A stretch of DNA of 37,467 nt, from NCBI GenBank assembly GCA_028824965.1, contig JAPKBD010000004.1, positions 1 through 37,467 on the forward strand. Direction: 5' to 3'. The DNA comes from Alphaproteobacteria bacterium (lineage in GTDB: Bacteria; Pseudomonadota; Alphaproteobacteria; GCA-2731375). The notes under the pieces are model-generated. The model saw only the letters and a program-made list of their open reading frames with translations. It did no database searches and was not told the origin of the DNA. A program made the translations under genes and the position numbers. Positions within the stretch are counted from its first letter, which is position 1, and every line of letters starts with the position of its first letter. Shown here piece by piece: positions 9,365 through 19,004 of this stretch.

Positions 9365-9765
9365 TTATCACCCTGCAATAAAATCGACGCTACATTGATA
9401 TATTTACGCCCCGAATCCTGGGCCTGGACCACGGCTTCTGCCAGATTATCATCCTTACGGACCTTCACCAGCTTGATCAGCATGGGCAGGTTCATGCCCG
9501 CAATAACCTCTACATTGGCGCGGTCCAGCAAGGATATGGCCAAATTGGACGGGGTGCCGCCAAACATATCGGTCAATATGATAACCCCGTTGCCCGTATC
9601 CACGTCCTCCACCGCCTGAACGATTTCCTTGCGGCGTTGTTCCATATCGTCATCCGGGCCAATGGAAATGGCGCGAATGGCTTCTTGGGGGCCGACCACA
9701 TGCTCGGTCGCGGCGATGAATTCATCGGCCAGGCGACCATGGGTGACTAAGACCATGCCTATCAT
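9361..9765 (-). CDS. PTS EIIA component, mannose/fructose type
   Basis: MIGMVLVTHGRLADEFIAA active His motif, VIILTDMFGGTPSNLAISLL. 4-bp overlap with HPr. Confidence 0.92.
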   Translation of the reverse strand: MIGMVLVTHGRLADEFIAATEHVVGPQEAIRAISIGPDDDMEQRRKEIVQAVEDVDTGNGVIILTDMFGGTPSNLAISLLDRANVEVIAGMNLPMLIKLVKVRKDDNLAEAVVQAQDSGRKYINVASILLQGDK

Positions 9766-9842
9766 TTGTCGCTTATCATCCCCGGCTTATCATCAGTAAT
9801 TCAATAATTATGGTTCTTACAGTAATCATTCTTGTACTCAAT

Positions 9843-10787
9843 TTACAGTTTGTCTACATCACGATGGCGCACCTGCACGTCATGCCCGGCGGCAACCAAA
9901 CGTTCGGTCAATTGTTCAGCCGTATAGACGGAGCGGTGACGCCCACCTGTACAACCAATCGCCACCGTCAAATAGCTTTTTCCTTCCCGTCGATAAAGCG
10001 GCAAAAGCGTTTCCAGCATATTCGTCAAAGATGCCAAAAACGGCTCACACGCTGGATCGTTCGCAATATAGGTACCGACGCCGGGATCCCGCCCCGTCAA
10101 CGGTCGCAGATCATCCACATAATGGGGGTTGGCCAGAAAGCGCACATCGAAAACCAGGTCCGCTTCCCGCGGCAAACCCTGCCGATAGGAAAAGGATTGT
10201 ACCGAAACAGCCAGGCCCGGATCACCGCGCGGGCGAAATTGCCCCGCCAACAATGCCCGCAGTGCCCCCACCGTCAGGTTGGAAGTATCGATCAGCAAAT
10301 CAGCGCGGTCCTTTATGGGCGCCAGCAATTGCCGCTCCCGTATAATGCCGTCCATGACCTGGCGGTCTTCCGCCAGGGGGTGCCGCCGCCGGGTTTCGGT
10401 AAAACGCCGGGCCAGAATTTCGTTATCGCAATCCAGAAAGATCACATCCAGGTCAATATCGTCACGGGCCCGCAAGGGTGCCGTAGCCTGATCAAAGGCG
10501 GTGGCTGAGAAATCCTTCTGCCGAAAATCCACTGCAATGGCGATGGCGTGGCTGTCGTCGTCCCCACCGCCACGACTGTTTCCGGGCTGGGTCAGAGGGT
10601 GCAGCAGGCGGGCGATCAGGGTCAGGGGCAGATTGTCGATGGCCTCAAAGCCTACATCTTCAAGTGCTTTCAGGGACAGGGTTCGTCCGGCACCAGACAG
10701 GCCGGTCACCAGCAACAGGCGCACCGCTGGTTGCGGATCAGTGTCCGTTGTTTTCCCTCTCATCCGCGTCAAGCCTGTCGCTGTCAT
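9843..10787 (-). CDS. rapZ: RapZ/YvcJ family nucleotide-binding protein
   Basis: LLVTGLSGAGRTLSLKALEDVGFEAIDNLPL, VIFLDCDNEILARRFTETRRRHPLA, AIGCTGGRHRSVYTAEQL. Confidence 0.94.
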   Translation of the reverse strand: MTATGLTRMRGKTTDTDPQPAVRLLLVTGLSGAGRTLSLKALEDVGFEAIDNLPLTLIARLLHPLTQPGNSRGGGDDDSHAIAIAVDFRQKDFSATAFDQATAPLRARDDIDLDVIFLDCDNEILARRFTETRRRHPLAEDRQVMDGIIRERQLLAPIKDRADLLIDTSNLTVGALRALLAGQFRPRGDPGLAVSVQSFSYRQGLPREADLVFDVRFLANPHYVDDLRPLTGRDPGVGTYIANDPACEPFLASLTNMLETLLPLYRREGKSYLTVAIGCTGGRHRSVYTAEQLTERLVAAGHDVQVRHRDVDKL

Positions 10788-11248
10788 GAGCGCAAAATAT
10801 CCTCATCCAGAGATCGCACCAAAAGGGCAATCTTGTCCGGTGCAGATGCCTCGAATGGTGCACATGGGTACAGAGGAAGGTCAACACCGGCAATATTTTC
10901 GAATGCCTTTTCAGGCATCCGGGGCACTGCGCTGCCCGTATCCGAAACCAAATCCAACACCAGGCCAAGGCGCGCTTCAGATACGCTCTCAACCATAACC
11001 AGGCCAACGCCCCGCACTTCCATCAGGCCGGCGATTTGCGCAGGTGCCGCAGCCCACACCTCGTCACCGCGCCGGGTTACCTCAACCTGATCATCGGCCA
11101 CCAGTCGGGCACCCAGATCATCCCGGCCCAGCAGACGCAAAGCCAGATCAGACTTGCCTGATCCCGATGGCCCCCGCAACAACACAGCCCAAGGCCCGAT
11201 ATTGTTGCCTATGCCAATCGCTATGCAGGTGCCGTGCAGCAGGCTCAT
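10784..11248 (-). CDS. hprK: HPr kinase/phosphorylase, short (kinase-domain-only) form
   Basis: Walker A LLRGPSGSGKSDLALRLL, LVADDQVEV, MEVRGVGLV signature. 154 aa. 4-bp overlap with rapZ. Confidence 0.93.
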   Translation of the reverse strand: MSLLHGTCIAIGIGNNIGPWAVLLRGPSGSGKSDLALRLLGRDDLGARLVADDQVEVTRRGDEVWAAAPAQIAGLMEVRGVGLVMVESVSEARLGLVLDLVSDTGSAVPRMPEKAFENIAGVDLPLYPCAPFEASAPDKIALLVRSLDEDILRS

Positions 11249-11251
11249 ACG

Positions 11252-11644
11252 CTAGACACCCTCAGCTTCAAATGCAGTTTCCGTCATAAAGATAGGGGAA
11301 TTTTCCAGATCGATAAAATTCAGCTCGTCCTTGTACATCTCCCGCCCCGCCGCGCGACCGTCGTCCGTGCCCGTGGCGGTGATGAAATGTTCCAGATCAT
11401 CCCACCAGACCACCGCAACGCCGTCATAATCTTGCGGTCCGCCCCGAGATTTGTTGATCTGATCAGCCGCCGGTCCCGTACTGGTATGCCATTGCTGATA
11501 TTTCCTGGCATCGAAGGCTTTCATATTGCTTTTCATCAGGGGGCCATGACTTTCCCGCCAATAGCGTTGAAATTCCTCCCGGCTTAAGCCTTCTTTCCGG
11601 CGCAGACAAAACACGAGGGTCAACATTATTCTCTCCCTTACCAA
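11252..11644 (-). CDS. EthD-domain protein
   Basis: MLTLVFCLRRKEGLSREEFQRYWRESHGPL and AVVWWDDLEHF. Likely start at MLTLVF (11626). Confidence 0.75.
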   Translation of the reverse strand: MVRERIMLTLVFCLRRKEGLSREEFQRYWRESHGPLMKSNMKAFDARKYQQWHTSTGPAADQINKSRGGPQDYDGVAVVWWDDLEHFITATGTDDGRAAGREMYKDELNFIDLENSPIFMTETAFEAEGV

Positions 11645-11700
11645 TACAGAGTTTCATGTTATGAGTTTCCGCGAGATGACACTAGTGTTGGGATTTCTGT

Positions 11701-12165
11701 ATGCGGTATTTTGAAGATATTGAGGTTGGTGAGGTCTGGGACCTGGGCCAAAGGAACGTCGATGAGGCGGAGATCGTCGAATTCGCCACGAAGTATGATC
11801 CACAGTCGTTTCACATCGATGAAGCGGCAGCGGCGAGCAGCTTTTTTGGCGGGATAATCGCGTCTGGTTGGCATACCTCTGCCATCATGATGGGATTGCT
11901 GGCCGGTTCTATTAAGCGCCAGAAGCTTCACAGCCTTGGTGGGCCGGGCATTGATCAATGCCGCTGGTTGGTACCTGTACGCCCCGGCGATGTGCTGCAT
12001 GGACGCTCCACCGTGGTGGCGGTCCGGCCATCAAGCTCAAAACCCATGGGTTTGGTAACCCTGCGGACGGAGGTTTTCAATCAAAGTGATGCCAAGGTTG
12101 CCCAGATGCAAGGCGTGGGCATGTACGGCTGCCGCCCCTCGACACCGACAGGAGTCGGCGCATGA
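11701..12165 (+). CDS. MaoC-family (hotdog-fold) dehydratase
   Basis: YFEDIEVGEVW, DPQSFHIDEAAAASSFFGGIIASGWHT hydratase motif. Confidence 0.88.
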   Translation: MRYFEDIEVGEVWDLGQRNVDEAEIVEFATKYDPQSFHIDEAAAASSFFGGIIASGWHTSAIMMGLLAGSIKRQKLHSLGGPGIDQCRWLVPVRPGDVLHGRSTVVAVRPSSSKPMGLVTLRTEVFNQSDAKVAQMQGVGMYGCRPSTPTGVGA

Positions 12166-12617
12166 CCTATTTGGAAGATATCGTTGTCGGGACCGAACGA
12201 TCATTTGGTCAGTACGAAGTGACGGAGGGGGAGATCATCGCCTTTGGCAAACTTTACGATGATCAGCCATTCCACACGGACCCAGAGGCGGCCAAGGACA
12301 GTATCTATGGCGGACTGATCGCGTCGGGCTGGCATACATGTGCGATGTTCATGCGCATGGCAGTCGATGCCCAGGACAAAGATAACAGCCTTGCGGGCCT
12401 GGGCTCGCCCGGATTTGATGACCTTAAATGGCTTTTGCCCGTGCGGCCCGGCGATACTTTGTCCGCGCAAACGAAAATCCTGTCGGCCACGCCGTCGCGC
12501 AGCAAACTGGACCGGGGCACGGTGCGTATTCAGATCACAATCTTTAATCAAACGGGTGCGCTTGTGTTGGAGATGACCTCCATGGGACGATATCTGCGAC
12601 GGCCAACGACCTCGTAG
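12162..12617 (+). CDS. MaoC-family (hotdog-fold) dehydratase
   Basis: YLEDIVVGTERSFGQ, DDQPFHTDPEAAKDSIYGGLIASGWHT. 4-bp overlap with the preceding paralogue. Confidence 0.88.
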   Translation: MTYLEDIVVGTERSFGQYEVTEGEIIAFGKLYDDQPFHTDPEAAKDSIYGGLIASGWHTCAMFMRMAVDAQDKDNSLAGLGSPGFDDLKWLLPVRPGDTLSAQTKILSATPSRSKLDRGTVRIQITIFNQTGALVLEMTSMGRYLRRPTTS

Positions 12618-12716
12618 GCCGCCTGATAATTACCGCGGACATGCTGACGGCCTATCCCGGACGTGCCATACTGCAGGAAAGCAAACGACAACAATCATAT
12701 TGGGGAGCGAACGATC

Positions 12717-13388
12717 ATGGGAACGGATTTTACCTTAACGGCGGAAGACGGACACACATTGGGTGCCTACCGGGCCAATCCGTCAGGTACACCAAAGGGC
12801 GGCGTCATCGTCATTCAGGAGATTTTTGGCGTGAACGTCCATATTCGCGAAACCTGTGACCGCTTTGCAGCTGACGGCTATGTGGCCATTGCGCCTGCCC
12901 TTTATGACCGCACGGACACCAAAAACTGCTCCCTGGGTTACACGCCAGAGGACATCGCCATTGGCCGGGACCTTAAGGATGCATTTTCCTGGGACCTGTC
13001 CATGCTTGATTTGAAGGCTGCGAAGGCTGTGCTGGAAGGTGAGGGCCTGAAGGTCGGCACCGTCGGTTATTGCTGGGGCGGTACGATATCTTATCTGGCC
13101 GGCACCCGCCTGGGCGTTGCGGCATCCGTGGTCTATTACGGCGGCCAAATCATGCCCTACATTGATGAAAAAGAAGGCTGCCCCTTGCTGATGCATTTTG
13201 GTGAGCATGACAAAGGCATTCCCCTCGATGATGTGGCCGCTATCGACAAAGCCCACCCTGATGCAGTGGTGCATATTTATGACGCCGATCACGGCTTCAA
13301 CTGCGACCATCGCGGTTCTTACAACGAAGCGGCGGGTGATCTCGCCCGAGAACGCACGATGGAGCTGTTCGCTGCACAGTTAAGCTAA
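12717..13388 (+). CDS. dienelactone hydrolase family protein
   Basis: GVIVIQEIFGVNVHIRETCDRFAADGYVAIAPALYDR, GTVGYCWGGTISYL (Cys nucleophile), YDADHGFNCDHRGSYNEAA. ATG at 12717 preceded by GGGGAG. Confidence 0.92.
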   Translation: MGTDFTLTAEDGHTLGAYRANPSGTPKGGVIVIQEIFGVNVHIRETCDRFAADGYVAIAPALYDRTDTKNCSLGYTPEDIAIGRDLKDAFSWDLSMLDLKAAKAVLEGEGLKVGTVGYCWGGTISYLAGTRLGVAASVVYYGGQIMPYIDEKEGCPLLMHFGEHDKGIPLDDVAAIDKAHPDAVVHIYDADHGFNCDHRGSYNEAAGDLARERTMELFAAQLS

Positions 13389-13427
13389 CGCTGATTGGCT
13401 TAAACACTTCGCTTCACGTCTGGGTGA

Positions 13428-13456
13428 GGGCGCGCCACAAAGGCGCGCCCTTTCTC
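13428..13456 (+). terminator. Rho-independent terminator downstream of dienelactone hydrolase
   Basis: GGGCGCGCC-ACAAA-GGCGCGCCC followed by TTTCTC. Confidence 0.8.
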
Positions 13457-13496
13457 TATGATTGATCCAATATTCATTTCATAGAGAGGGCCTGCC

Positions 13497-14102
13497 ATGT
13501 CGTCGCAGCGAACGCGCAATCTCATTGTGAGCTTTATTACCGTACTGTTTTTCTGGCCCATAGCCGGGCAAGCGGATCAGGGTTATCCCCACGACGGCAT
13601 GATCGTCATCGACTGTCAGAAAACGTTCAAGTCATTGTTCAATGACCTGGACCGGGCCGTGCGCAAACATCGCATGGGTGTTGTCGGCCGCGCCTCCGCC
13701 TCCATGGGTGCGGCGCGCAATGGGGTGGAGATCCCCGGCAATGGTGTCTATGGGATTTATCGCAATGATTTCGCTGTGCGTATGTTGCGGGCCAGTGTGC
13801 CCGCCGGCATCGAAGCCCCTTTACGGATCTACATCACGCAAAAACCTGATGACACATCGCGCCTGACCTACCGGAGGCCAACGGCGGTGTTCAAACCCTA
13901 TGGCAGTGCTGATCTGGATGTCATGGCGGGGGAACTTGATGTGATCTTTGCCAAGATCGCTGCGGATGCTGTGGCAAATCAGCCTGCTTCCGTCCTGAAC
14001 ATGACCGTAAAGCGCGCACCAATGACCGTGCCGCCAAAGGTGCCGCCGGAACCATATCTGTTGGCCGCCTGGATGGTGCCGCCGTGGGCTTCAACGATTT
14101 GA
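13497..14102 (+). CDS. DUF302-like exported protein with C-terminal tail antisense to chvG
   Basis: Signal-like N-terminus (SFITVLFFWPIAGQA); core IPGNGVYGIYRNDFAVRMLRASVPAGIEAPLRIYI...TAVFKPYGSADLDVMAGELDVIFAKIAADA. Last ~41 codons lie antisense to chvG. Confidence 0.7.
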   Translation: MSSQRTRNLIVSFITVLFFWPIAGQADQGYPHDGMIVIDCQKTFKSLFNDLDRAVRKHRMGVVGRASASMGAARNGVEIPGNGVYGIYRNDFAVRMLRASVPAGIEAPLRIYITQKPDDTSRLTYRRPTAVFKPYGSADLDVMAGELDVIFAKIAADAVANQPASVLNMTVKRAPMTVPPKVPPEPYLLAAWMVPPWASTI

Positions 14103-15703
14103 CGGCAGATGGACAGGCCCAACCCGGAATGCTGACCGAAGACTTCCCCCGCCGGGCGTTGGCTGTAAAATCTTTGAAAGATCGCTTCTTCCTGACCGGG
14201 CGGAATGCCGGGGCCTTCGTCCTCTACGGTTAATTGAACATCCCCAGCCAGACGATTAAGGGACAACTTGATGCGCCCACCGGGGGGCGAGAAGGATAGC
14301 GCATTGCCCAGCAGGTTATCCACCACCTGGCCCAAGCGGCTGGGCAGGCCCTCGATCAAAATTCTGGGCCCTGGATCAATGTCCAAATCAAATGTGGGTC
14401 CGGACGCGTCCTGGCTCGACTGGCGCATGGACAATAAAGTCTGCAGCAGGGCTGCCAGATCCACTGTCTCCAATTCTTCGCGGGCCAGTTCCGCATCAAT
14501 GCGGCTGGCATTTGATATATCGCTGATCAAGCGGTCCATGCGCCGGACGTCCTGGGCCATGACGGCCATCAAATTGGCCTTTTGTGCCGGATCGTCAGTA
14601 AGCTCCACGGTCTCCAAAGCGCTGCGTAGGGAGGTTAGGGGGTTCTTGATTTCATGGGCCACATCGGCGGCAAAAACTTCAATCGCATCCAGGCGTTCAT
14701 ACAAGGCTTCCGTCATCTCGTGCAGGGCAACGGACAGATCGCCGATTTCGTCATGGCGGCGGCTAAGGTCGGGAATTTGTGCCCGCCGCCCGCGCCAGCG
14801 ACGCACCTGATCCGCCGCCTTGGCCAATCGACCCACAGGCCCCGAAATGGTTCCGGCCAGAAAGAATGACATCAAAACAGTGACGCTGAGCGCCAGGGCG
14901 GAGGCTTGCAAGATGGCCAGGCGCGCGTTGCGCACACCCTCCTCGATTTCCGCACTATCGGCGGACAGCAACAATGCGCCCGCCACACGGCGCAATTGCT
15001 GTACCGGAACGGCGACGGTTAGGATCAGGGTTTCATTCTTACCCCTGCGGATCGCGCCGCCGACCTCCCCCCTCAGTGCGACGGACAATTCGGGATAGTC
15101 CACCAAGCCATGGCCCAAACGTTCCTGATAGGGAGGAAAGACCGGCCCTTGCGGCAAGCTGGGCAACAGCCAGTCATAGACCCGGTTGAATAATCCCAGA
15201 ATACGATCAGAGCGGTCGGTAGGAGGCAGATAGCGCAACTGCACTTGTCGCCCGGCGGCAACCAGTGCCCGGCTGTCGGCCAGCATGTCACCGTTGGGTT
15301 GATACAATCTGGCCCTGGTCAATGTGGGAACGACCAGACGCCGGATAATCCGGGCGGATATTTTGCCTTCCAGGTGGCGACGATTTTCTGCACCCGTCAA
15401 AGCGCTTTCGCCCAGGGCACCGGCAATTACCTCAGCCTGACTTTGCAAAGAGGCGATTTTGGCATCCAACAGACCGTCACGATATTGATCCAGATAAAAT
15501 ATCCCCCCGACCAGCACGCCAAGGGCCAGGACATTGGGTGCCAGGATGCGCAGGGTCAGGGTGGAGAAACGTCGCCGCCGCTCATCACCAGGGCCGCCGC
15601 CTTTGCCGGTGGCAGCAGGTGCGGGTGCGGGTGCCGCGGGGCGGGGGCCGGGTAGGCCAAGCTGCCTCACAATCGCATCTCCCCCAACCATTCGGGCCGG
15701 CAA
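13979..15703 (-). CDS. chvG: sensor histidine kinase, ChvG/ExoS type
   Basis: FSTLTLRILAPNVLALGVLVGGIFYLDQYRDGL, HAMP region, H-box VFAADVAHEIKNPLTSLRSALETVE, N/G boxes. Follows ChvI. Confidence 0.92.
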   Translation of the reverse strand: MPARMVGGDAIVRQLGLPGPRPAAPAPAPAATGKGGGPGDERRRRFSTLTLRILAPNVLALGVLVGGIFYLDQYRDGLLDAKIASLQSQAEVIAGALGESALTGAENRRHLEGKISARIIRRLVVPTLTRARLYQPNGDMLADSRALVAAGRQVQLRYLPPTDRSDRILGLFNRVYDWLLPSLPQGPVFPPYQERLGHGLVDYPELSVALRGEVGGAIRRGKNETLILTVAVPVQQLRRVAGALLLSADSAEIEEGVRNARLAILQASALALSVTVLMSFFLAGTISGPVGRLAKAADQVRRWRGRRAQIPDLSRRHDEIGDLSVALHEMTEALYERLDAIEVFAADVAHEIKNPLTSLRSALETVELTDDPAQKANLMAVMAQDVRRMDRLISDISNASRIDAELAREELETVDLAALLQTLLSMRQSSQDASGPTFDLDIDPGPRILIEGLPSRLGQVVDNLLGNALSFSPPGGRIKLSLNRLAGDVQLTVEDEGPGIPPGQEEAIFQRFYSQRPAGEVFGQHSGLGLSICRQIVEAHGGTIQAANRYGSGGTFGGTVIGARFTVMFRTEAG

Positions 15704-15715
15704 TCGATGGGCAGG

Positions 15716-16423
15716 CTATTCCTGGAAACGATAGCCGAGGCCGTACAATGTTTCGATACGGGTAAAGTCATCATCGGCGGCCTTAAACTTTCGGCGCAGG
15801 CGTTTGATATGAGAATCAATTGTGCGGTCATCGACGTATATATTGTCGCCATATGCCGCATCCATCAACTGGTCACGGCTTTTTACATGGCCGGGATGTT
15901 TGACCAGGGCCTGCAGGATCAAAAATTCGGTTACCGTTAATTGCACCCCGGCATTACGCCAGGTGCATTCATGGCGGGTTGGGTCCAGGCGCAGATCACC
16001 CCGGATCAGCAATGCGCCTTCATCGCTTTGACCACCCAGTGCCCCTGGCCCGGCTGTGACATCCGCCCGACGTAGTACGGCGCGAATGCGTTCGATCAAC
16101 AGGCGTTGGGAAAACGGTTTACGGATAAAATCATCCGCGCCCATTTTCAGGCCCAGCATTTCATCAATTTCCTCGTCCTTGGAAGTTAGGAAAATAACCG
16201 GCACCGCTGAAACCCGACGCAGTTTGTTCAATAATTCCATACCGTCCATGCCCGGCATCTTGATATCCAGCACGGCCAGGTCCGGCGCCTTTTGGGACAT
16301 TGCCGCCAAGGCCGCCTGACTGTCCGAATAGGTCACGACCTTGAAACCCTCCGCCTCCAACGCAATAGAAACAGAGGTCAAAATATTGCGGTCGTCATCG
16401 ACTAACGTGATGGTCGCGGCCAT
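15716..16423 (-). CDS. chvI: OmpR-family response regulator, ChvI type
   Basis: [62 protein letters not shown], winged helix [19 protein letters not shown]. Confidence 0.95.
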   Translation of the reverse strand: MAATITLVDDDRNILTSVSIALEAEGFKVVTYSDSQAALAAMSQKAPDLAVLDIKMPGMDGMELLNKLRRVSAVPVIFLTSKDEEIDEMLGLKMGADDFIRKPFSQRLLIERIRAVLRRADVTAGPGALGGQSDEGALLIRGDLRLDPTRHECTWRNAGVQLTVTEFLILQALVKHPGHVKSRDQLMDAAYGDNIYVDDRTIDSHIKRLRRKFKAADDDFTRIETLYGLGYRFQE

Positions 16424-16525
16424 GCGATCTCCCTTCGTCCCTGCCCATCATGTAGGCAGCTTCGTCATAGCATCAAGTGTGGCCCGAAATGGGGCCGGAT
16501 TGTGACCATATCAGGGCAAAGTTAA

Positions 16526-17980
16526 CTAAAGGCGCGCCACTGGGTGCTTCGAAATATAATAGAAGCGGCCCGCCAATAAAATGGAGGCCAGGGTGACGCC
16601 GCAAAATGTGCCCATCATCAGGCCAGGGGTGCCGTATCCGGCCCAAAAGGCAAAACCCCGCGCCGCTGGCACCATGACAAAAAGAAAGGCGAATAGGTGC
16701 AATACGGACGGCACCCAAACATCCCCCGCCCCTCGCAGTGCGCCCATCAAAACGCCTTGCGCGCCGTCGCTGATCAAAGTTGCCGCCGCCACAAATAGGG
16801 TGGGTATGGCGATGGCCAATAACACGGGGTCTTGGGTAAATATCTTCGCCAATGGTCCTGGGAATATGGCGACGACAATCGCCATTATTGCCATGAGGAC
16901 AGTAATGGTGAACAGACCGGCCCAGCCCGAAAGTACCATTTGCCGATGGTTTTGACGTCCAATGGCCAGGCCGACATGCACGGCCGTTGCGGTGCCGACG
17001 CCGATGGCACCCATGTAACAGAACGCGACCAACATCATGACAACCTGGAATGCACCCACCGCCTCGGTGCCCAGGTGGCCCGCGAATATGGTCAGGGACG
17101 CAAAGGCCGCGGATTCCAATCCCTGCGCCAGCCCCAGGGGATAGCCCAGGCTACGCAGTTTTCGCCCGATCTCCGCCGCGCGAAACATCTGTCGGCGCAC
17201 GTTATAATGGCCGCCATCCCGCATACGCAGAATATACATGACCGCCAACAGACCGATGATCCAGCGGACAATCGTTGTCGCCCAGGCGGCACCCTCGCCA
17301 CCAGACGTAATTTGGCTAATCTGTGCAATCGGTCCGTCGATCAACAGCCAGTTCAGGGCCACATTCAGGATGTTCGCAGTGATTGTAATAACAAGGCCGG
17401 GCCCGGGGCGGCCCAGGGATTCCAAAAACAAAATGGAGGCGGTAAAAACCAGTTGGCCCGGTAGCCCCAGGTTTAGAATGACCAGAACGCTCCCGGCACC
17501 AGCTGCCAGGTCCGCCTCCTGCCCCTGTAGTTCATAGAAGAATGCGCCGCCCTGGGCCAACAATGCAAAAAACACGCCCAGGACAAGGGCATGCATCACC
17601 GAAACCCGCCAGATCACACCGCAATCCTGGTGCCGCCTGGCACCATAGGCTTGTGAACACAAAATTGCTGTGCCCACCAACATACCGACGCCAATCAACA
17701 TACAGACCATATGCACCGCATGGCCCAGACTATAGAACGCCAGTTCCCGACTGCTGACATAACCGGTCATAGCCGTATCGACCATGATCAGCACCAGCAT
17801 ACCCGTTCGCGCGGCCGTGACCGGCACTGCTAGTTTGCCAATGGCACCCACGCGCGCAAAGAAATCGGCTGTGAGGCCGCGATTAGGTGTTCTGGGGTCG
17901 GTCGTGTTCATGGGGTATAATGATTGCTGAGTGTTGGCACGGGAATAGTTTCGCTGACGCGCTATACGCGCCTTTGACAA
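16526..17980 (-). CDS. MATE-family efflux transporter
   Basis: Twelve-TM-like protein; MLVLIMVDTAMTGYVSSRELAFYSLGHAVHM, LGLPGQLVFTASILFLESLGRPGPGLV. Likely start MNTTDPRTPN (17911). Confidence 0.88.
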   Translation of the reverse strand: MSKARIARQRNYSRANTQQSLYPMNTTDPRTPNRGLTADFFARVGAIGKLAVPVTAARTGMLVLIMVDTAMTGYVSSRELAFYSLGHAVHMVCMLIGVGMLVGTAILCSQAYGARRHQDCGVIWRVSVMHALVLGVFFALLAQGGAFFYELQGQEADLAAGAGSVLVILNLGLPGQLVFTASILFLESLGRPGPGLVITITANILNVALNWLLIDGPIAQISQITSGGEGAAWATTIVRWIIGLLAVMYILRMRDGGHYNVRRQMFRAAEIGRKLRSLGYPLGLAQGLESAAFASLTIFAGHLGTEAVGAFQVVMMLVAFCYMGAIGVGTATAVHVGLAIGRQNHRQMVLSGWAGLFTITVLMAIMAIVVAIFPGPLAKIFTQDPVLLAIAIPTLFVAAATLISDGAQGVLMGALRGAGDVWVPSVLHLFAFLFVMVPAARGFAFWAGYGTPGLMMGTFCGVTLASILLAGRFYYISKHPVARL

Positions 17981-18013
17981 TAATTGCCACGGAACAATAT
18001 ACGGAACAATGCA

Positions 18014-18757
18014 ATGACATCATCAGATGTTTCCCACCGACAGACAGCCCGTGATCTGATGCGGTCCCAGGATTGGGGGGTGCTGGCGACTGCTATGCCT
18101 GGTGATGGCCACCCCTATGCGTCCCTGGTTCTTGTTGCGGCGGACTATGACGCGACGCCCATATTGCTGATGTCTGACTTGGCGGAACATGCCAAGAATA
18201 TCGCGGGCGATGATCGTGTCTCGTTGTTGTTCGATGGCACCCGTGGTTTATCCTCACCCCTGACCGGCGCACGGCTCAGTGTTCAGGGCCGTGCCGAACG
18301 CTGTAACGACGCGCGCCTTCGCGACCGCTTTCTGGCCCGCCATGAAGATGCCTCTCAGTATGTCGATTTTGGCGATTTTGCATTTTATCGCGTGGTGGTC
18401 GCGCGGGGGCATCTCGTCGCGGGCTTTGGCAAGATCGAATGGATTGATCGCGGCGACCTTTTGTACAGCGCGTCGGAGGCAGCCGATTTAAATGGCATGC
18501 ATGAATGGGAAGCTTCTGCCAATCGTCACATGAACGAGGATCACAGCGACGCCATCCAAAACTATGCCCAGAACCTCCTCAATGGGCAGGGTGATGGCTG
18601 GACGATGACCGGTTGTGACCCGGAAGGTTGTGATTTACGCCGGGGGGCTGATGTCCTGCGTCTGGCCTTCCCCGAACCCTGCCATGACCCCGATTCGCTG
18701 CGCCGGCAACTTGTGGCCCTGGCCCGCCGTGCCGCTGTTCAACATCCCGAAACATAG
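18014..18757 (+). CDS. HugZ-like protein (pyridoxamine 5'-phosphate oxidase-like + DUF2470 domains)
   Basis: ARDLMRSQDWGVLATAMPGDGHPYASLVLVAADYDATPILLMSDLAEHAKNI; C-terminal NRHMNEDHSDAIQNYAQ. Track ORF begins at 17984. Confidence 0.85.
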   Translation: MTSSDVSHRQTARDLMRSQDWGVLATAMPGDGHPYASLVLVAADYDATPILLMSDLAEHAKNIAGDDRVSLLFDGTRGLSSPLTGARLSVQGRAERCNDARLRDRFLARHEDASQYVDFGDFAFYRVVVARGHLVAGFGKIEWIDRGDLLYSASEAADLNGMHEWEASANRHMNEDHSDAIQNYAQNLLNGQGDGWTMTGCDPEGCDLRRGADVLRLAFPEPCHDPDSLRRQLVALARRAAVQHPET

Positions 18758-18841
18758 TTAATCCGGCGCGGCGGTCTAAAACGCCCCTATGTCACAGCCT
18801 GCGCCAAATTGCCGCACCCTTTAGGGCAAATGCCATTTTGC

Positions 18842-18857
18842 GCAATAGGATTATTGC
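18842..18857. promoter_or_regulatory. inverted repeat GCAATA-GGAT-TATTGC upstream of pckA
   Basis: Perfect 6-bp arms, 4-bp spacer, in the 247-bp gap before pckA. Confidence 0.3.
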
Positions 18858-19004
18858 CTCTTAAACAAATGGCGCTTATCTTGGCGATAGGGGCATCATT
18901 TAATAAGGGCGGGTGCATATTCGCCGTCATCGACAAACAATTAACGCTTAGGGTCTGTCGGCAAAAATGCCGGTGGACGTTTCGTCGTCTCGTAGGAGAA
19001 TACC

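Noticed and set aside
9810-10508. 232-aa plus-strand ORF
   Set aside because: Antisense to rapZ, low-complexity Arg/Gln/Pro composition typical of a shadow frame.
9843-10787. RapZ Walker A reading GLSGAGRT (Arg where Lys is usual)
   Set aside because: Arg at this place may be ordinary among alphaproteobacterial RapZ proteins; without an alignment I cannot call it unusual.
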